Source: Uliginosibacterium flavum (GTDB taxonomy: Bacteria; Pseudomonadota; Gammaproteobacteria; Burkholderiales; Rhodocyclaceae). Taken from it: 64,000 nucleotides of DNA. The notes under the pieces were generated by a model that did no database searches, had not been told where the DNA came from, and saw only the letters and a list, made by a program, of their open reading frames with translations. Positions 56,265 through 64,000 of this stretch are shown here, one piece after another (position 1 is the first letter of the stretch; the number at the start of each line of letters is the position of its first letter). Location of the stretch: NCBI RefSeq assembly GCF_040566545.1, contig NZ_JBEWZI010000020.1:7176-71175 (forward strand), written 5' to 3'. Both the position numbers and the translations under genes were made by a program.

Positions 56265-57748
56265 GGCTGCTTCTCCGGGCTGATGAGCAGGCGCAGCTTG
56301 AATTCGGGGCGCTTGTTGGGGGTATCGGCGCCGCTGCGCAGGGTTTTGTCGGACTCGACATCGAAGGGCAGGTTGAGCAGGCTGAGCTCGTCGCCTTGGG
56401 CACGCACGGCAGCGGCGAAGGCGCGGATGCGGATGATGGCGGCGCGCGGGTCGGCGGCGGCGCTCAGCGGCAGGGCAGCATCAAGGGTGGCGCTGACTGT
56501 GCCGGAGGCGTCGTCGGCTTGTTGCCAGTCGATGCGCAGGACGTCGACATCGGGGTAATCGTCAAGAACATGTGCGAGGCGGCGCAGGGCGTCGGCCGGG
56601 TCGGCGCGGCGGGCGGCAAGCTGATCAATGCCATTGACGACGCTGTGCAGGGATTCGAGGGAGGTGGGCAGTTGCGGCAGGGTGGCGAGCAATTGCTGGT
56701 AGCGTAATTCCTCTTGCTGGCTTTCGGCCTGCAGGGCTGCGCCTTGCTGCCACAGGCTGCGGCTGGCCAGATGATTGTTGAGGGCCAGGCAGAGCAGCAC
56801 GCCGGCGGCAATCGCGCCGCCCCACAGGATGGCCTGACGCAGGCGCTGCAGTTGATAGCTGCGGCGTTCGTTATCAGGGGCAAGTTGCGGGGCGCGTCCG
56901 GCACGCAGGGCCAGCCGCATCATCAGCGGGTGGCTGTCGGAGGCGGTGGTGCGGCTGCGCTCGCCGAAGTGATGGGCGAGGGTTTCGAGATTGACGAGGT
57001 GGAAGTCGAGTTGCTCGGCGCGCTCCAGACTGGCCAGCACTGCGGCGAAATCGTGACGGGCAAGCAGCAGCCACACCGGCAGGCGCACATTGCGGGTAAT
57101 CCAGCGCTGGGTGGTGAGGTACTGGACGGTCTTCTGGGTTTCGCGCAGGCAGGCTTCGCCCCAGCTGGCGTAGTCGCCCTCGGGCGCCGGTGAGAGACGC
57201 GAAAAGCGCAGCTCGCCATTCTCGAAATAAGTCTGGCGGATGCCGGCGGGCGAGAAGCTGACGATCAGGCCGCGCGGGCTTTCCGGATTGAGCCCGCTGA
57301 GCAGTTGGCGGGTGAGCAGCGGCACGCTGTAAAGCGCGGCCAGCGGGGCTTCGTGCTGGTGCAGGGCGGCCAGCCAGGGCTCCAGCGCGGCAGGACGGGT
57401 GACGGCCGCAAACAGGATGCGCTCGTCGCGCCGGCCTTCCTTTTCGCGACCCAGCGAAATGGCCGTGCTGTACGGGGAGCCGAAGAAGAGCTGGGCCTGC
57501 TTGCGGGCGATCAGGGTTTTGCGATCCGCGCCGGCAACAAAGGGAATGGTTTCGGACTGGAAGCCTTCATCCGGCAGATCGACCAGAAGGGTGTGGGTGC
57601 CCGGTCGGGCGCGGGCGAGCCAGGCAGAGAACTGGCTGACCCCCTCGCTGCTGTCCGGATAGCGCGCCACGGCCTGACTTTCTCCGCCCGCGCTGAGATA
57701 GCTGGAGAGCCCGGTGTGATCGATGCAATGGAGGTAGCGGGTGAGCAT
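56261..57748 (-). CDS. mshI: MshI-like pseudopilus assembly protein (PilM-PilN fusion type)
   Basis: A 495-residue protein. Residues 1-290 are a degenerate actin-like (PilM/GspL cytoplasmic) domain (YLHCIDHTGLSSYLSAGGES; LIVSFSPAGIRQTYFENGEL). A membrane helix follows at about 308-328 (AILWGGAIAAGVLLCLALNN), then a periplasmic PilN-like coiled coil and small domain (RIDWQQADDASGTVSATLDA). It would form the inner-membrane platform with the MshJ-like protein. One base separates its ATG from the mshG stop. Confidence 0.8.
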   Translation of the reverse strand: MLTRYLHCIDHTGLSSYLSAGGESQAVARYPDSSEGVSQFSAWLARARPGTHTLLVDLPDEGFQSETIPFVAGADRKTLIARKQAQLFFGSPYSTAISLGREKEGRRDERILFAAVTRPAALEPWLAALHQHEAPLAALYSVPLLTRQLLSGLNPESPRGLIVSFSPAGIRQTYFENGELRFSRLSPAPEGDYASWGEACLRETQKTVQYLTTQRWITRNVRLPVWLLLARHDFAAVLASLERAEQLDFHLVNLETLAHHFGERSRTTASDSHPLMMRLALRAGRAPQLAPDNERRSYQLQRLRQAILWGGAIAAGVLLCLALNNHLASRSLWQQGAALQAESQQEELRYQQLLATLPQLPTSLESLHSVVNGIDQLAARRADPADALRRLAHVLDDYPDVDVLRIDWQQADDASGTVSATLDAALPLSAAADPRAAIIRIRAFAAAVRAQGDELSLLNLPFDVESDKTLRSGADTPNKRPEFKLRLLISPEKQP

Positions 57749-57749
57749 G

Positions 57750-58952
57750 TCAGATCTTCATCTTGGTGATGATGTCATAAACCGGACCGAGGACGGAGAT
57801 CGCAATCCACAGGATCAGCCCGCCCAGCAATGCCATTAATAATACTTCCATGCTGACCTGCAGGTTGGCGGTGGATTCGCGCACATCGCGTTCGTAGAAA
57901 TAGCCGACATTATGCAGGGCCTGGTCGAGCGAGCCGGTGTGCTCGCCCACTCGCAGCATGCGCACGACCAGCGGCGGGAACAAACCCACGGCAGAAAAAG
58001 CGGCAGTGACGTTATGGCCTTCGGCGATGAGCTGTTCGACGCGCTCCAGCGCGTCGCGCATGACGCGATTGCCGACCACATCCTGGGCCACGCGGATGGT
58101 GTCGATGATCGGAATGCCCGATGCGTACATCATGGCAAACAGGTTGGCAAAACGCGACAGCACGATCTTGCGATAAACGCTGCCGATGATGGGTAGGGCA
58201 AGTTTGAAACGATCCCAGCGCAGGGTGACCGCCGGGTGGGTGCGGATCAGGGTGCTGAGGGTGATGATGCTGCCCACCAGCGTGCCGATGATGAGCGGCC
58301 AGTAGTGGGTGATGACGCTGGAAACCCACATCAGCAGCTTGGTCTGGAAGGGCAGCTCGACGCCGGTGGAGCGGAACAGTTTGGCGAGTTCGGGCACCAC
58401 GTAAATCATCGCGACGAAGACGGCGACTAGAGTGATGGTGAGGACGAAACTGGGATAGACCGCGAGCTTGCGCACGAAGGAGGCGAGTTCGTCTTCGCGC
58501 TTGAGCGCCTCGTTGAGCTCCTTGAGTACGTCAGGCAGATTGCCGCTGGTTTCGCCCGCGCGGATCAGGGCGCAGAACACGGAATCGAAGGCGTCCGAGT
58601 GTTCGGCCAGCGCTTGAGACAGGCTGCGGCCACCTTCGATGCTTTCGACTAGTGAGGCGATCACTGCGTGCATGCGCGGGTGTTCGGTGGAGTCGCGCAG
58701 ATCGGTCAGTGAATCAATCAGCGGCACGCCGGCACGGGTCAGTTGTTCGAGGTGAAAGCAGAACAGGCTGCGTTCGCGCACCGGCAGGCGTCCGCGCGTG
58801 CGCCCGAGCGGATTGCGCGAGGCTTTGCTGGTGATCAGATCCAGATCCATGCGCTTGAGGCGCATTTCCAGATCGACCGCATTGAGGGCATCGACCTCAC
58901 CGCGCACGAGGCTGCCGGCGGCGTTCATGGCTTTGTAGGCGAAGATGGCCAT
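57750..58952 (-). CDS. mshG: MshG/GspF-type inner-membrane platform protein
   Basis: A 400-residue PilC/GspF-family protein. Opens MAIFAYKAMNAAGSLVRGEV; two helical-bundle repeats with FCFHLEQLTRAGVPLIDSL and FANLFAMMYASGIPIIDTIR, each followed by GxNVTAAF/ALAEHSDAF type segments; three membrane helices (about 168-190, 218-240, 372-395). It couples ATPase motion to pilin extraction. Gap to mshE is 13 bases. Confidence 0.9.
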   Translation of the reverse strand: MAIFAYKAMNAAGSLVRGEVDALNAVDLEMRLKRMDLDLITSKASRNPLGRTRGRLPVRERSLFCFHLEQLTRAGVPLIDSLTDLRDSTEHPRMHAVIASLVESIEGGRSLSQALAEHSDAFDSVFCALIRAGETSGNLPDVLKELNEALKREDELASFVRKLAVYPSFVLTITLVAVFVAMIYVVPELAKLFRSTGVELPFQTKLLMWVSSVITHYWPLIIGTLVGSIITLSTLIRTHPAVTLRWDRFKLALPIIGSVYRKIVLSRFANLFAMMYASGIPIIDTIRVAQDVVGNRVMRDALERVEQLIAEGHNVTAAFSAVGLFPPLVVRMLRVGEHTGSLDQALHNVGYFYERDVRESTANLQVSMEVLLMALLGGLILWIAISVLGPVYDIITKMKI

Positions 58953-58965
58953 GACGGTGCCAGCC

Positions 58966-60678
58966 TTAGAAATCAGCGCTGAACATGCGCTCGGTCAGGT
59001 CGACGACGCGGGCCAGTTCTTCCAGCGTGGTCAGGCCTTCCGTGACGCGGCGGATGCCGTCTTCGGCCAGGGTGCGGAAACCCTTGGCACGTGCGGCGTT
59101 GCGCACTTCGCGATAGGTGGCGCGGCGGGCGATCAGCTCGTCGATATCCGCATCCATGCGCATTAGTTCCATGATGGCCATGCGGCCTTTGTAACCCTGA
59201 TTGTCGCAGGCCGGGCAGCCGACGGCTTCAAACAGGGAATACACCGGACGTTCATTGCCGGCGCCGAGTAGCTTGAGTTCGTAGGGTTCGGGTGCGCGCT
59301 GGCGGCGGCAGTGCGGGCACAGCTTGCGTACCAGACGCTGGGCGACGACGCCGATGATGTTGCCGGCCATGATGTCGGGCAGGATGCCGATGTCGAACAG
59401 GCGCGGGATCACGCCGATGGCCGAATTGGTGTGCAGCGTGGCGTAGACCTGATGGCCTGTCATGGCGGCGCGGAAGGCCATTTCGGCGGTTTCTGAATCG
59501 CGAATTTCGCCGATCAGGATCACGTCCGGATCTTGCCGCATCATCGAGCGGATGCCGTTGGCAAAGTCGAGTTTGGTGGCTTCCGAGACCGAGGTCTGGC
59601 GGATCATCTGCATCGGGTATTCGACCGGATCTTCGAGGGTCATGATGTTGATGCCCTCGGAGTTGATGTGATTCAGGATCGAGTACAGCGTGGTGGTCTT
59701 GCCGCTGCCGGTCGGGCCGGTGAACAGGATGATGCCTTCGGGGCGGGCAATCATCAGCTTGAGCATTTCGAGCTGGGTGTCGCCCAGCCCCAGACGATCC
59801 AGCGGGACGATGCCTTTTTGCCGGTCGAGGATGCGCAGGACGACGTTTTCGCCGTGGATCGTCGGTTGTGAGGAGACGCGGAAATCCACCGGGCGGCCGC
59901 GTACGTTGAGCGAGATGCGTCCGTCCTGCGGTGCGCGGGTTTCGGCGATGTTCAGGCCGGCCAGCACCTTGATGCGTACCGCCATCGCCGACCAGTAGGA
60001 TTTGTGCAGTACGCGGATCTGGCGCAGCAAACCGTCGATGCGGTAGCGGATGCGCAGAAAGCTGGCCTCCGGTTCGAAGTGGATGTCGGAGGCATCGCGC
60101 TTGACGCCATCGGCCATCAGCGCATCGATCAGGCGCACGATGGGCTGGTCGTACTGATCGCTGGCGGCCAGCGAGCGGTAGTCGATTTCGCCGGTTTCGA
60201 TCTCGGTGAGGATGCCGTCAATCGACAGTTCGAAGCCGTAGTACTGATCGATGGCATGGGCGATTTCGTTTTCGCCGGCGAGCAAAGTGTCGACCAGCGT
60301 TTCGTCTGGCAGCAGCGCACGCAGCTTGTCGAGGGCGACGATGTCGTCGGTATCGGCAATCGCCACGGTCAGGCGGCGGGTTTCTGAATCCCAGCGCAAA
60401 GGCAGCAGGCGATGACGTTTGGCGATTTCTTCGGGCACCAGCGCCAGCGCGTCGGTATCGGCAATCGCTCTGGTCAGGTCGACGCCTTGCTTGCCCAGCG
60501 ATTCAGACAGGGCGTCGCGCAGCGCTGCTTCGGTGACGAAACCGAGCTGCACCAGCAGCTTGCCGAGGGCGAGATTGGAGCGGCCTTGTTCGTGCAGCGC
60601 GATGCGCAACTGGTCTTCGGTGATCACGCCATGCGTGATCAGCAACTGCCCGAGAGGTTGATGGTGAGGTGCGTTCAT
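58966..60678 (-). CDS. mshE: MshE-type assembly ATPase with c-di-GMP-binding N-domain
   Basis: A 570-residue GspE/PilB-family ATPase. Walker A GPTGSGKTTT (K327), Asp box and Walker B MRQDPDVILIGEIRD, His box and a tetra-Cys zinc site (LCPHCRR, then VGCPACDNQGY). The N-terminus holds two MshEN-like units, PLGQLLITHGVITEDQLRIA and LGKLLVQLGFVTEAALRDAL, the motif that binds c-di-GMP in MshE of Vibrio. It powers pseudopilus extension at the cytoplasmic face. Gap to the mshN gene is 14 bases. Confidence 0.92.
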   Translation of the reverse strand: MNAPHHQPLGQLLITHGVITEDQLRIALHEQGRSNLALGKLLVQLGFVTEAALRDALSESLGKQGVDLTRAIADTDALALVPEEIAKRHRLLPLRWDSETRRLTVAIADTDDIVALDKLRALLPDETLVDTLLAGENEIAHAIDQYYGFELSIDGILTEIETGEIDYRSLAASDQYDQPIVRLIDALMADGVKRDASDIHFEPEASFLRIRYRIDGLLRQIRVLHKSYWSAMAVRIKVLAGLNIAETRAPQDGRISLNVRGRPVDFRVSSQPTIHGENVVLRILDRQKGIVPLDRLGLGDTQLEMLKLMIARPEGIILFTGPTGSGKTTTLYSILNHINSEGINIMTLEDPVEYPMQMIRQTSVSEATKLDFANGIRSMMRQDPDVILIGEIRDSETAEMAFRAAMTGHQVYATLHTNSAIGVIPRLFDIGILPDIMAGNIIGVVAQRLVRKLCPHCRRQRAPEPYELKLLGAGNERPVYSLFEAVGCPACDNQGYKGRMAIMELMRMDADIDELIARRATYREVRNAARAKGFRTLAEDGIRRVTEGLTTLEELARVVDLTERMFSADF

Positions 60679-60692
60679 GTTTCGGGCCGGGC

Positions 60693-61880
60693 TCAGGGGC
60701 TGGCGGTTTTGCTGCTGGCGGCGTCTTGCAGGGCGCTGGCACGCTTGCGCGCAGCCTCCGGATCAAAGGCGACCTGGCCACGCCGGCCTGTTGCCGCAGC
60801 ACGTTCGTAGTATTGCTGGGCCAGCTTGGGCTGGTTCAGATGATCAAGGCTGACCGCCAGATTGTAGAGCGTGTCGGCATTCGTGGTGTCCAGCGTGTGG
60901 GACTGGAAGAAGGCACGTTGCGCTTCGCTCCAGCGCGATTGGCGCGCGTAGATGCTGCCCAGCGCGAACAGGGCCGTGGCGGACTCCGGTTGTTCGGTCA
61001 GCAACTGGCGCAGACGGCTTTCGGCCGTGGCGGGATCGCCTTCGCTATATAGCAGGACGAGTTGGGCGCGCGTGTTGGCATCCTTGGGATCAACGACCAA
61101 GGCCTGGCGGTAGTAACGCTCGGCTTCTTCCGGGCGTCCGCTGCGTAAGGCGATCATGGCCATGGCATTGAGCGCATCAATATTTTTCGGTTCGGTGCGC
61201 AATACGCCAAGCAAGCCTTGACGCGCCGAAGCCAGATCGCCGGCAGCATAAGCGGCGAAGGCTTGCTGGATGGGCGCCGCGGCATCGTTGGCAGGCAGGA
61301 AGGCTGGAGAGCGGCGCAGGACGGGCGTCTCGGAGGTGTCTGGCTGCAGAGGCTTGCTGGGAGCGGCTTCTCGGGTAGGTGCTGCGGGTCTTGTCTTTTG
61401 CGTCGGCGCTGTGACAGCGATGGGCGCGGGCCGAGCAAGGGGCACCGATTGAGCTTGCGGCGAAGGCGTGATGGGCGTTGTGACCGACACCGGCGCCGAT
61501 TTTGCTGAAGCATTGGTCAGGGGAGCGCCTGCACCTAGTTGCATGCCGCCGCGTGGCTGAGTCGCCCACCAGATATAGGCCGCGCCAACGGCCAGCAAGG
61601 CCAGACCGCCCGCCGCCAGAATTAGGGGCAAGCGGCTCGGGGCGGCGCTGCGTTTTACTTCAAACAGTTCGCGTGCAGCCTCGTGCGACGGTGTGCGCGG
61701 ATTCGCTCGGGGGGATGCCGCAGCGCTTTGTGTCGAGGCTGCCGGGGCTACTGGAGTGGGTTTAGCTGGGGGCTCGACGGGCTCCAGCTGCAAGGCGGCG
61801 CCCGCTGTCGGCCCTTCCGTTGGCGGCGTCTGGCGTTGCGCGGCCTCTGCCTGCTTGAGCGCGTCGATCAGCAAACTCAT
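60693..61880 (-). CDS. mshN: MshN-like TPR pilus assembly protein
   Basis: A 395-residue bitopic protein. Starts MSLLIDALKQAEAAQRQ, a common opening of MshN/GspA-linked proteins; Pro/Ala linker; membrane helix at about 84-106 (LILAAGGLALLAVGAAYIWW); a second linker; then about five TPR units from residue 205 (for example AMIALRSGRPEEAERYYRQA). It overlaps mshL by ATGA. Periplasmic TPRs probably help secretin assembly. Confidence 0.85.
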   Translation of the reverse strand: MSLLIDALKQAEAAQRQTPPTEGPTAGAALQLEPVEPPAKPTPVAPAASTQSAAASPRANPRTPSHEAARELFEVKRSAAPSRLPLILAAGGLALLAVGAAYIWWATQPRGGMQLGAGAPLTNASAKSAPVSVTTPITPSPQAQSVPLARPAPIAVTAPTQKTRPAAPTREAAPSKPLQPDTSETPVLRRSPAFLPANDAAAPIQQAFAAYAAGDLASARQGLLGVLRTEPKNIDALNAMAMIALRSGRPEEAERYYRQALVVDPKDANTRAQLVLLYSEGDPATAESRLRQLLTEQPESATALFALGSIYARQSRWSEAQRAFFQSHTLDTTNADTLYNLAVSLDHLNQPKLAQQYYERAAATGRRGQVAFDPEAARKRASALQDAASSKTASP

Positions 61881-63673
61881 GGCTTGGCCTCGGGCAATTT
61901 GGGAATGTCTGGCCCGGTGGTGATGTCGAAGAAGCGTTCAGTCGGCACTTGTGATGCGAAAGCGCGGTAGTCCCCATCCAGACTCGGATTACGCACGATG
62001 GTTGGCCGTACGAAAATCACCAGTTCGGTTTTGCGTTTGGTGTCGTTGCGGTTCTGGAACAGGCCGCCAATGAGCGGGGTGTTGCTGGCGCCGGGGATGG
62101 AGTCGGTGTTGTTGTTGAGCGAATCTTCCATCAGGCCGCCCATCACCGCGATGTTGCCGTTGTTGATGCGCATGACCGAATCGAACTCGCGCGCACGGAT
62201 GATGGGGATAAGGTTTTCTACGGTAGCGCCGTTCTTCATGAGCTGCAGGCTGGGATCTTTCAGGTCTTTGATGACCCGCGACAGGCTTGGACGGATATTC
62301 AGTGTGACCGAGTCATCTTCGCCGACTTGCGGTGTAATGGTCAGGACGAGACCGACTGGAACCGAGTGCAGGGTGGATGTGATGGTCGTTTTGGCCGCAG
62401 TGGTTGTTGTGGCGTCGGTTTCCTTGACCTCGTATGTGAAGTAAAGCTTGTCATCCACAACTTTCATCACGGCTGTCTGGTTGTTGAGAACAGACAGTTT
62501 CGGGCTGGATAGTACTTTGACCGTTCCAAAGGATTCCAGCAGGCGGATTGCACTTTTGAACTGACCGCGACTGGAGTCGTAACCCAGTTCGACCAGCGAG
62601 GGCGCTGCGGCATTCAGAATTGCCCCTTTTGCACCCTGGATAACGCGGAATCCGGTATCGAAAATATTGAGTGCCGACCAGTCGACGCCTTGCTGGTAAT
62701 CCTGAGTGAGCTCTACTTCGGCAATGGTGGCTTCAATCAGTACTTGGCGCTTGGCGCTATTCATGACCCGATCCAGGAATTCCTGTACTTTCTCCTGTTG
62801 GCGAGAGGTGGCACGAACTGCGAGAACGCCGGTTTCTACGTTGGCAATGACCGAAGCTGCTTCGCGGAAGGTGATGATGCGTTCGGTTGTTATGGCGCTA
62901 TTGGTGTTGTCGCCTCCTGTTTTTGTAATCGCACCTTCTGTCTTGAGTTTTCGTGTTTCCTGTTGGGTGGTTGATCCTTGTTGATCGACCAGCACGGTGC
63001 GTTCGGAACTGCCCTCGGGCAAAACCTTGTCGGTTTCGCGAAGCAGATCCTTCACGTTCTGGATCAGGCTGTCCCAGAAGCGGTTTTTTGAGGTGTTCTG
63101 AATCCGGGCAGACGAGCCGCTGCCCGCTGATTGATTCTGGGCAGAGTTGGCGTCAGCGCCTGCGCCGCTAGTAGAGCCAATCTGTGAGGACACCGAAATC
63201 ACACTGTTGGTGTCGCGTGCCAGATTGACGTAATCGATCTTGTAATTCCGCAGGTAAGGCGCGTCAGGCATGACCGCCAGGTTCGGGCCATCCATCTCGA
63301 AGCGCAGGTCGACTTGCTTGCTGATGCGGGTCAGGAGTTGGGGCAGGGTCTGATCCAGTGCATTGAGCGTGACGTTGCCACTCAGGCCGGGGTGGATGTC
63401 AATATTGATCTTGGCGTCCCGAGCCAGAGCGAACAGCAGATCCTGCACCTTTATGTTGTTAACAACGACGGAATAGGTTTCCGGCTTTGGCGGGCTCTTG
63501 GGCGTAGGGAGCGAAAAGCTGCGCGCTGCTGGCGGCGGAATGCTAGCCGGGGATGAGCCCGTACTGGAAACTTGGCTTACATGCGGGCGCGGATCCAGAT
63601 TGACTCCGGGAGAGGCGCATGCACACAACAGTAGGGCTGCCGGAAGGCAGCTTGCGCGGCAAAGGTAAATCAC
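61877..63673 (-). CDS. mshL: MshL-type secretin lipoprotein
   Basis: A 598-residue outer-membrane secretin. Signal sequence with lipobox LLLCAC (Cys at about 19), an STN-like N0 domain (VQDLLFALARDAKINIDIHP), a repeat-rich N1/N3 region with a Ser/Asn loop, and the secretin beta-domain with LIEATIAEVELTQDYQQGVD, VKVLSSPKLSVLNNQTAVMK and GGLMEDS ... PLIGGLFQNRNDTKRKTELV. Start is GTG at 63673. As first gene of the run it sets the operon promoter, which must lie in 63674-63960 on the minus strand but is not clear. Confidence 0.92.
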   Translation of the reverse strand: MIYLCRASCLPAALLLCACASPGVNLDPRPHVSQVSSTGSSPASIPPPAARSFSLPTPKSPPKPETYSVVVNNIKVQDLLFALARDAKINIDIHPGLSGNVTLNALDQTLPQLLTRISKQVDLRFEMDGPNLAVMPDAPYLRNYKIDYVNLARDTNSVISVSSQIGSTSGAGADANSAQNQSAGSGSSARIQNTSKNRFWDSLIQNVKDLLRETDKVLPEGSSERTVLVDQQGSTTQQETRKLKTEGAITKTGGDNTNSAITTERIITFREAASVIANVETGVLAVRATSRQQEKVQEFLDRVMNSAKRQVLIEATIAEVELTQDYQQGVDWSALNIFDTGFRVIQGAKGAILNAAAPSLVELGYDSSRGQFKSAIRLLESFGTVKVLSSPKLSVLNNQTAVMKVVDDKLYFTYEVKETDATTTTAAKTTITSTLHSVPVGLVLTITPQVGEDDSVTLNIRPSLSRVIKDLKDPSLQLMKNGATVENLIPIIRAREFDSVMRINNGNIAVMGGLMEDSLNNNTDSIPGASNTPLIGGLFQNRNDTKRKTELVIFVRPTIVRNPSLDGDYRAFASQVPTERFFDITTGPDIPKLPEAKP

Positions 63674-63812
63674 GCGTCGAAATCCTTGGAGGCAAGTCTG
63701 AAGCGACGATAGTAGCTTAATTTATATGGCTCTTCGTTGGCCGTACGGGTGGGGATGGCTGAGAGCGGATGTTTTGCGCACAAAAAATATCGTTCTTTTT
63801 GGCGCGAAGACC

Positions 63813-63841
63813 TTGACGCGAGGCTTGGTCTTGGCCATAAT
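63813..63841 (+). promoter_or_regulatory. Predicted rightward sigma70 promoter 1
   Basis: TTGACG (63813-63818), 17-base spacer, CATAAT (63836-63841). It faces away from the pseudopilus operon. The whole 327-base end region 63674-64000 shows no convincing gene. Confidence 0.5.
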
Positions 63842-63959
63842 TCCGCTTCTCTGCTGATGACGAGTTTGTTCGAAACCGGCAGAGCTGAAAAATGAGTCAG
63901 ACGTAGTTCTGGCGCGGTTTTGCAGGAAGTTAAGTGGATTTGTTGTTTGAACAAATTGC

Positions 63960-63987
63960 TTGACAGTGTTTGTAGGGTGTGTAGAAT
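63960..63987 (+). promoter_or_regulatory. Predicted rightward sigma70 promoter 2
   Basis: TTGACA (63960-63965), 16-base spacer, TAGAAT (63982-63987) followed by gcgcccc. A perfect -35 with a GC-rich start region is typical of strong stable-RNA promoters in betaproteobacteria; the gene it serves lies beyond the window. Confidence 0.6.
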
Positions 63988-64000
63988 GCGCCCCTCTCGT

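Noticed and set aside
63670..63954. Minus-strand frame of 94 codons upstream of mshL
   Set aside because: It has no ribosome site, a mixed composition unlike the neighbours, and covers the expected mshL promoter region.
1..64000. tRNA, rRNA, insertion sequences, prophage or restriction-modification genes
   Set aside because: I looked for conserved tRNA/rRNA stretches, transposase-like frames and phage structural genes on both strands and saw none; a RAYT-type transposase that could explain the palindromes is also not in the window.

Overview
The window is GC-rich, densely coded Gram-negative DNA. Several gene sets point to a betaproteobacterium, perhaps of the Rhodocyclales or Neisseriales: pilSR followed by ampD with a PP0621-type gene in front, an MSHA-like pseudopilus operon, a hybrid malic enzyme, etfBA, and an Ala/Lys-rich histone-like protein. 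The lineage is inferred from gene content only. I see no rRNA, tRNA, CRISPR array, insertion sequence or prophage.

Layout. 1-10.4 kb: a deacetylase-caspase-TPR fusion (cut by the left edge), a glycosyltransferase, an operon of a tiny J-domain protein with three unknown proteins, two secreted Arg/Asp-repeat proteins and a large glycoside hydrolase. 10.6-20.5 kb: a small orphan protein, an RNA cyclic phosphodiesterase, an acyltransferase, a soluble histidine kinase, a TRAP transporter, a lipoprotein, rlmD and a Bax-inhibitor-like membrane protein. 20.7-28.1 kb: cbpA-cbpM, a membrane J-like protein without HPD, a Cpx-like kinase/regulator pair divergent from a Spy/CpxP-like gene, an EF-hand protein and mtnA. 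28.2-40.4 kb: pilS-pilR-ampD, the histone-like protein, a lytic transglycosylase, an aminotransferase, maeB, pbpG and dsbB. 40.5-51.6 kb: an Fe-S membrane protein with an EF-hand protein, a TetR regulator divergent from etfBA, an HD-GYP protein, a binding-protein/histidine-kinase pair and a rhomboid protease. 51.8-63.7 kb, minus strand: an apparent single operon for an MSHA-like pseudopilus (mshL, N, E, G, I, J, K-like genes), two minor-pilin-like genes and a class III nucleotide cyclase. The right end carries two rightward promoters leading out of the window.

Themes. Envelope stress and remodelling (Cpx-like system, rhomboid, transglycosylase, PbpG, AmpD, DsbB), second messengers (HD-GYP, an MshE ATPase with a possible c-di-GMP-binding N-domain, a cyclase closing the pilus operon) and J-domain proteins (three separate loci) recur. 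The strongest candidates for something undescribed are the pseudopilus operon ending in a cyclase, the J-domain operon of unknown proteins, the deacetylase-caspase fusion, and a dispersed repeat family (seven copies) whose ends also occur inside the mtnA reading frame and supply the stop codons of two histidine kinases.
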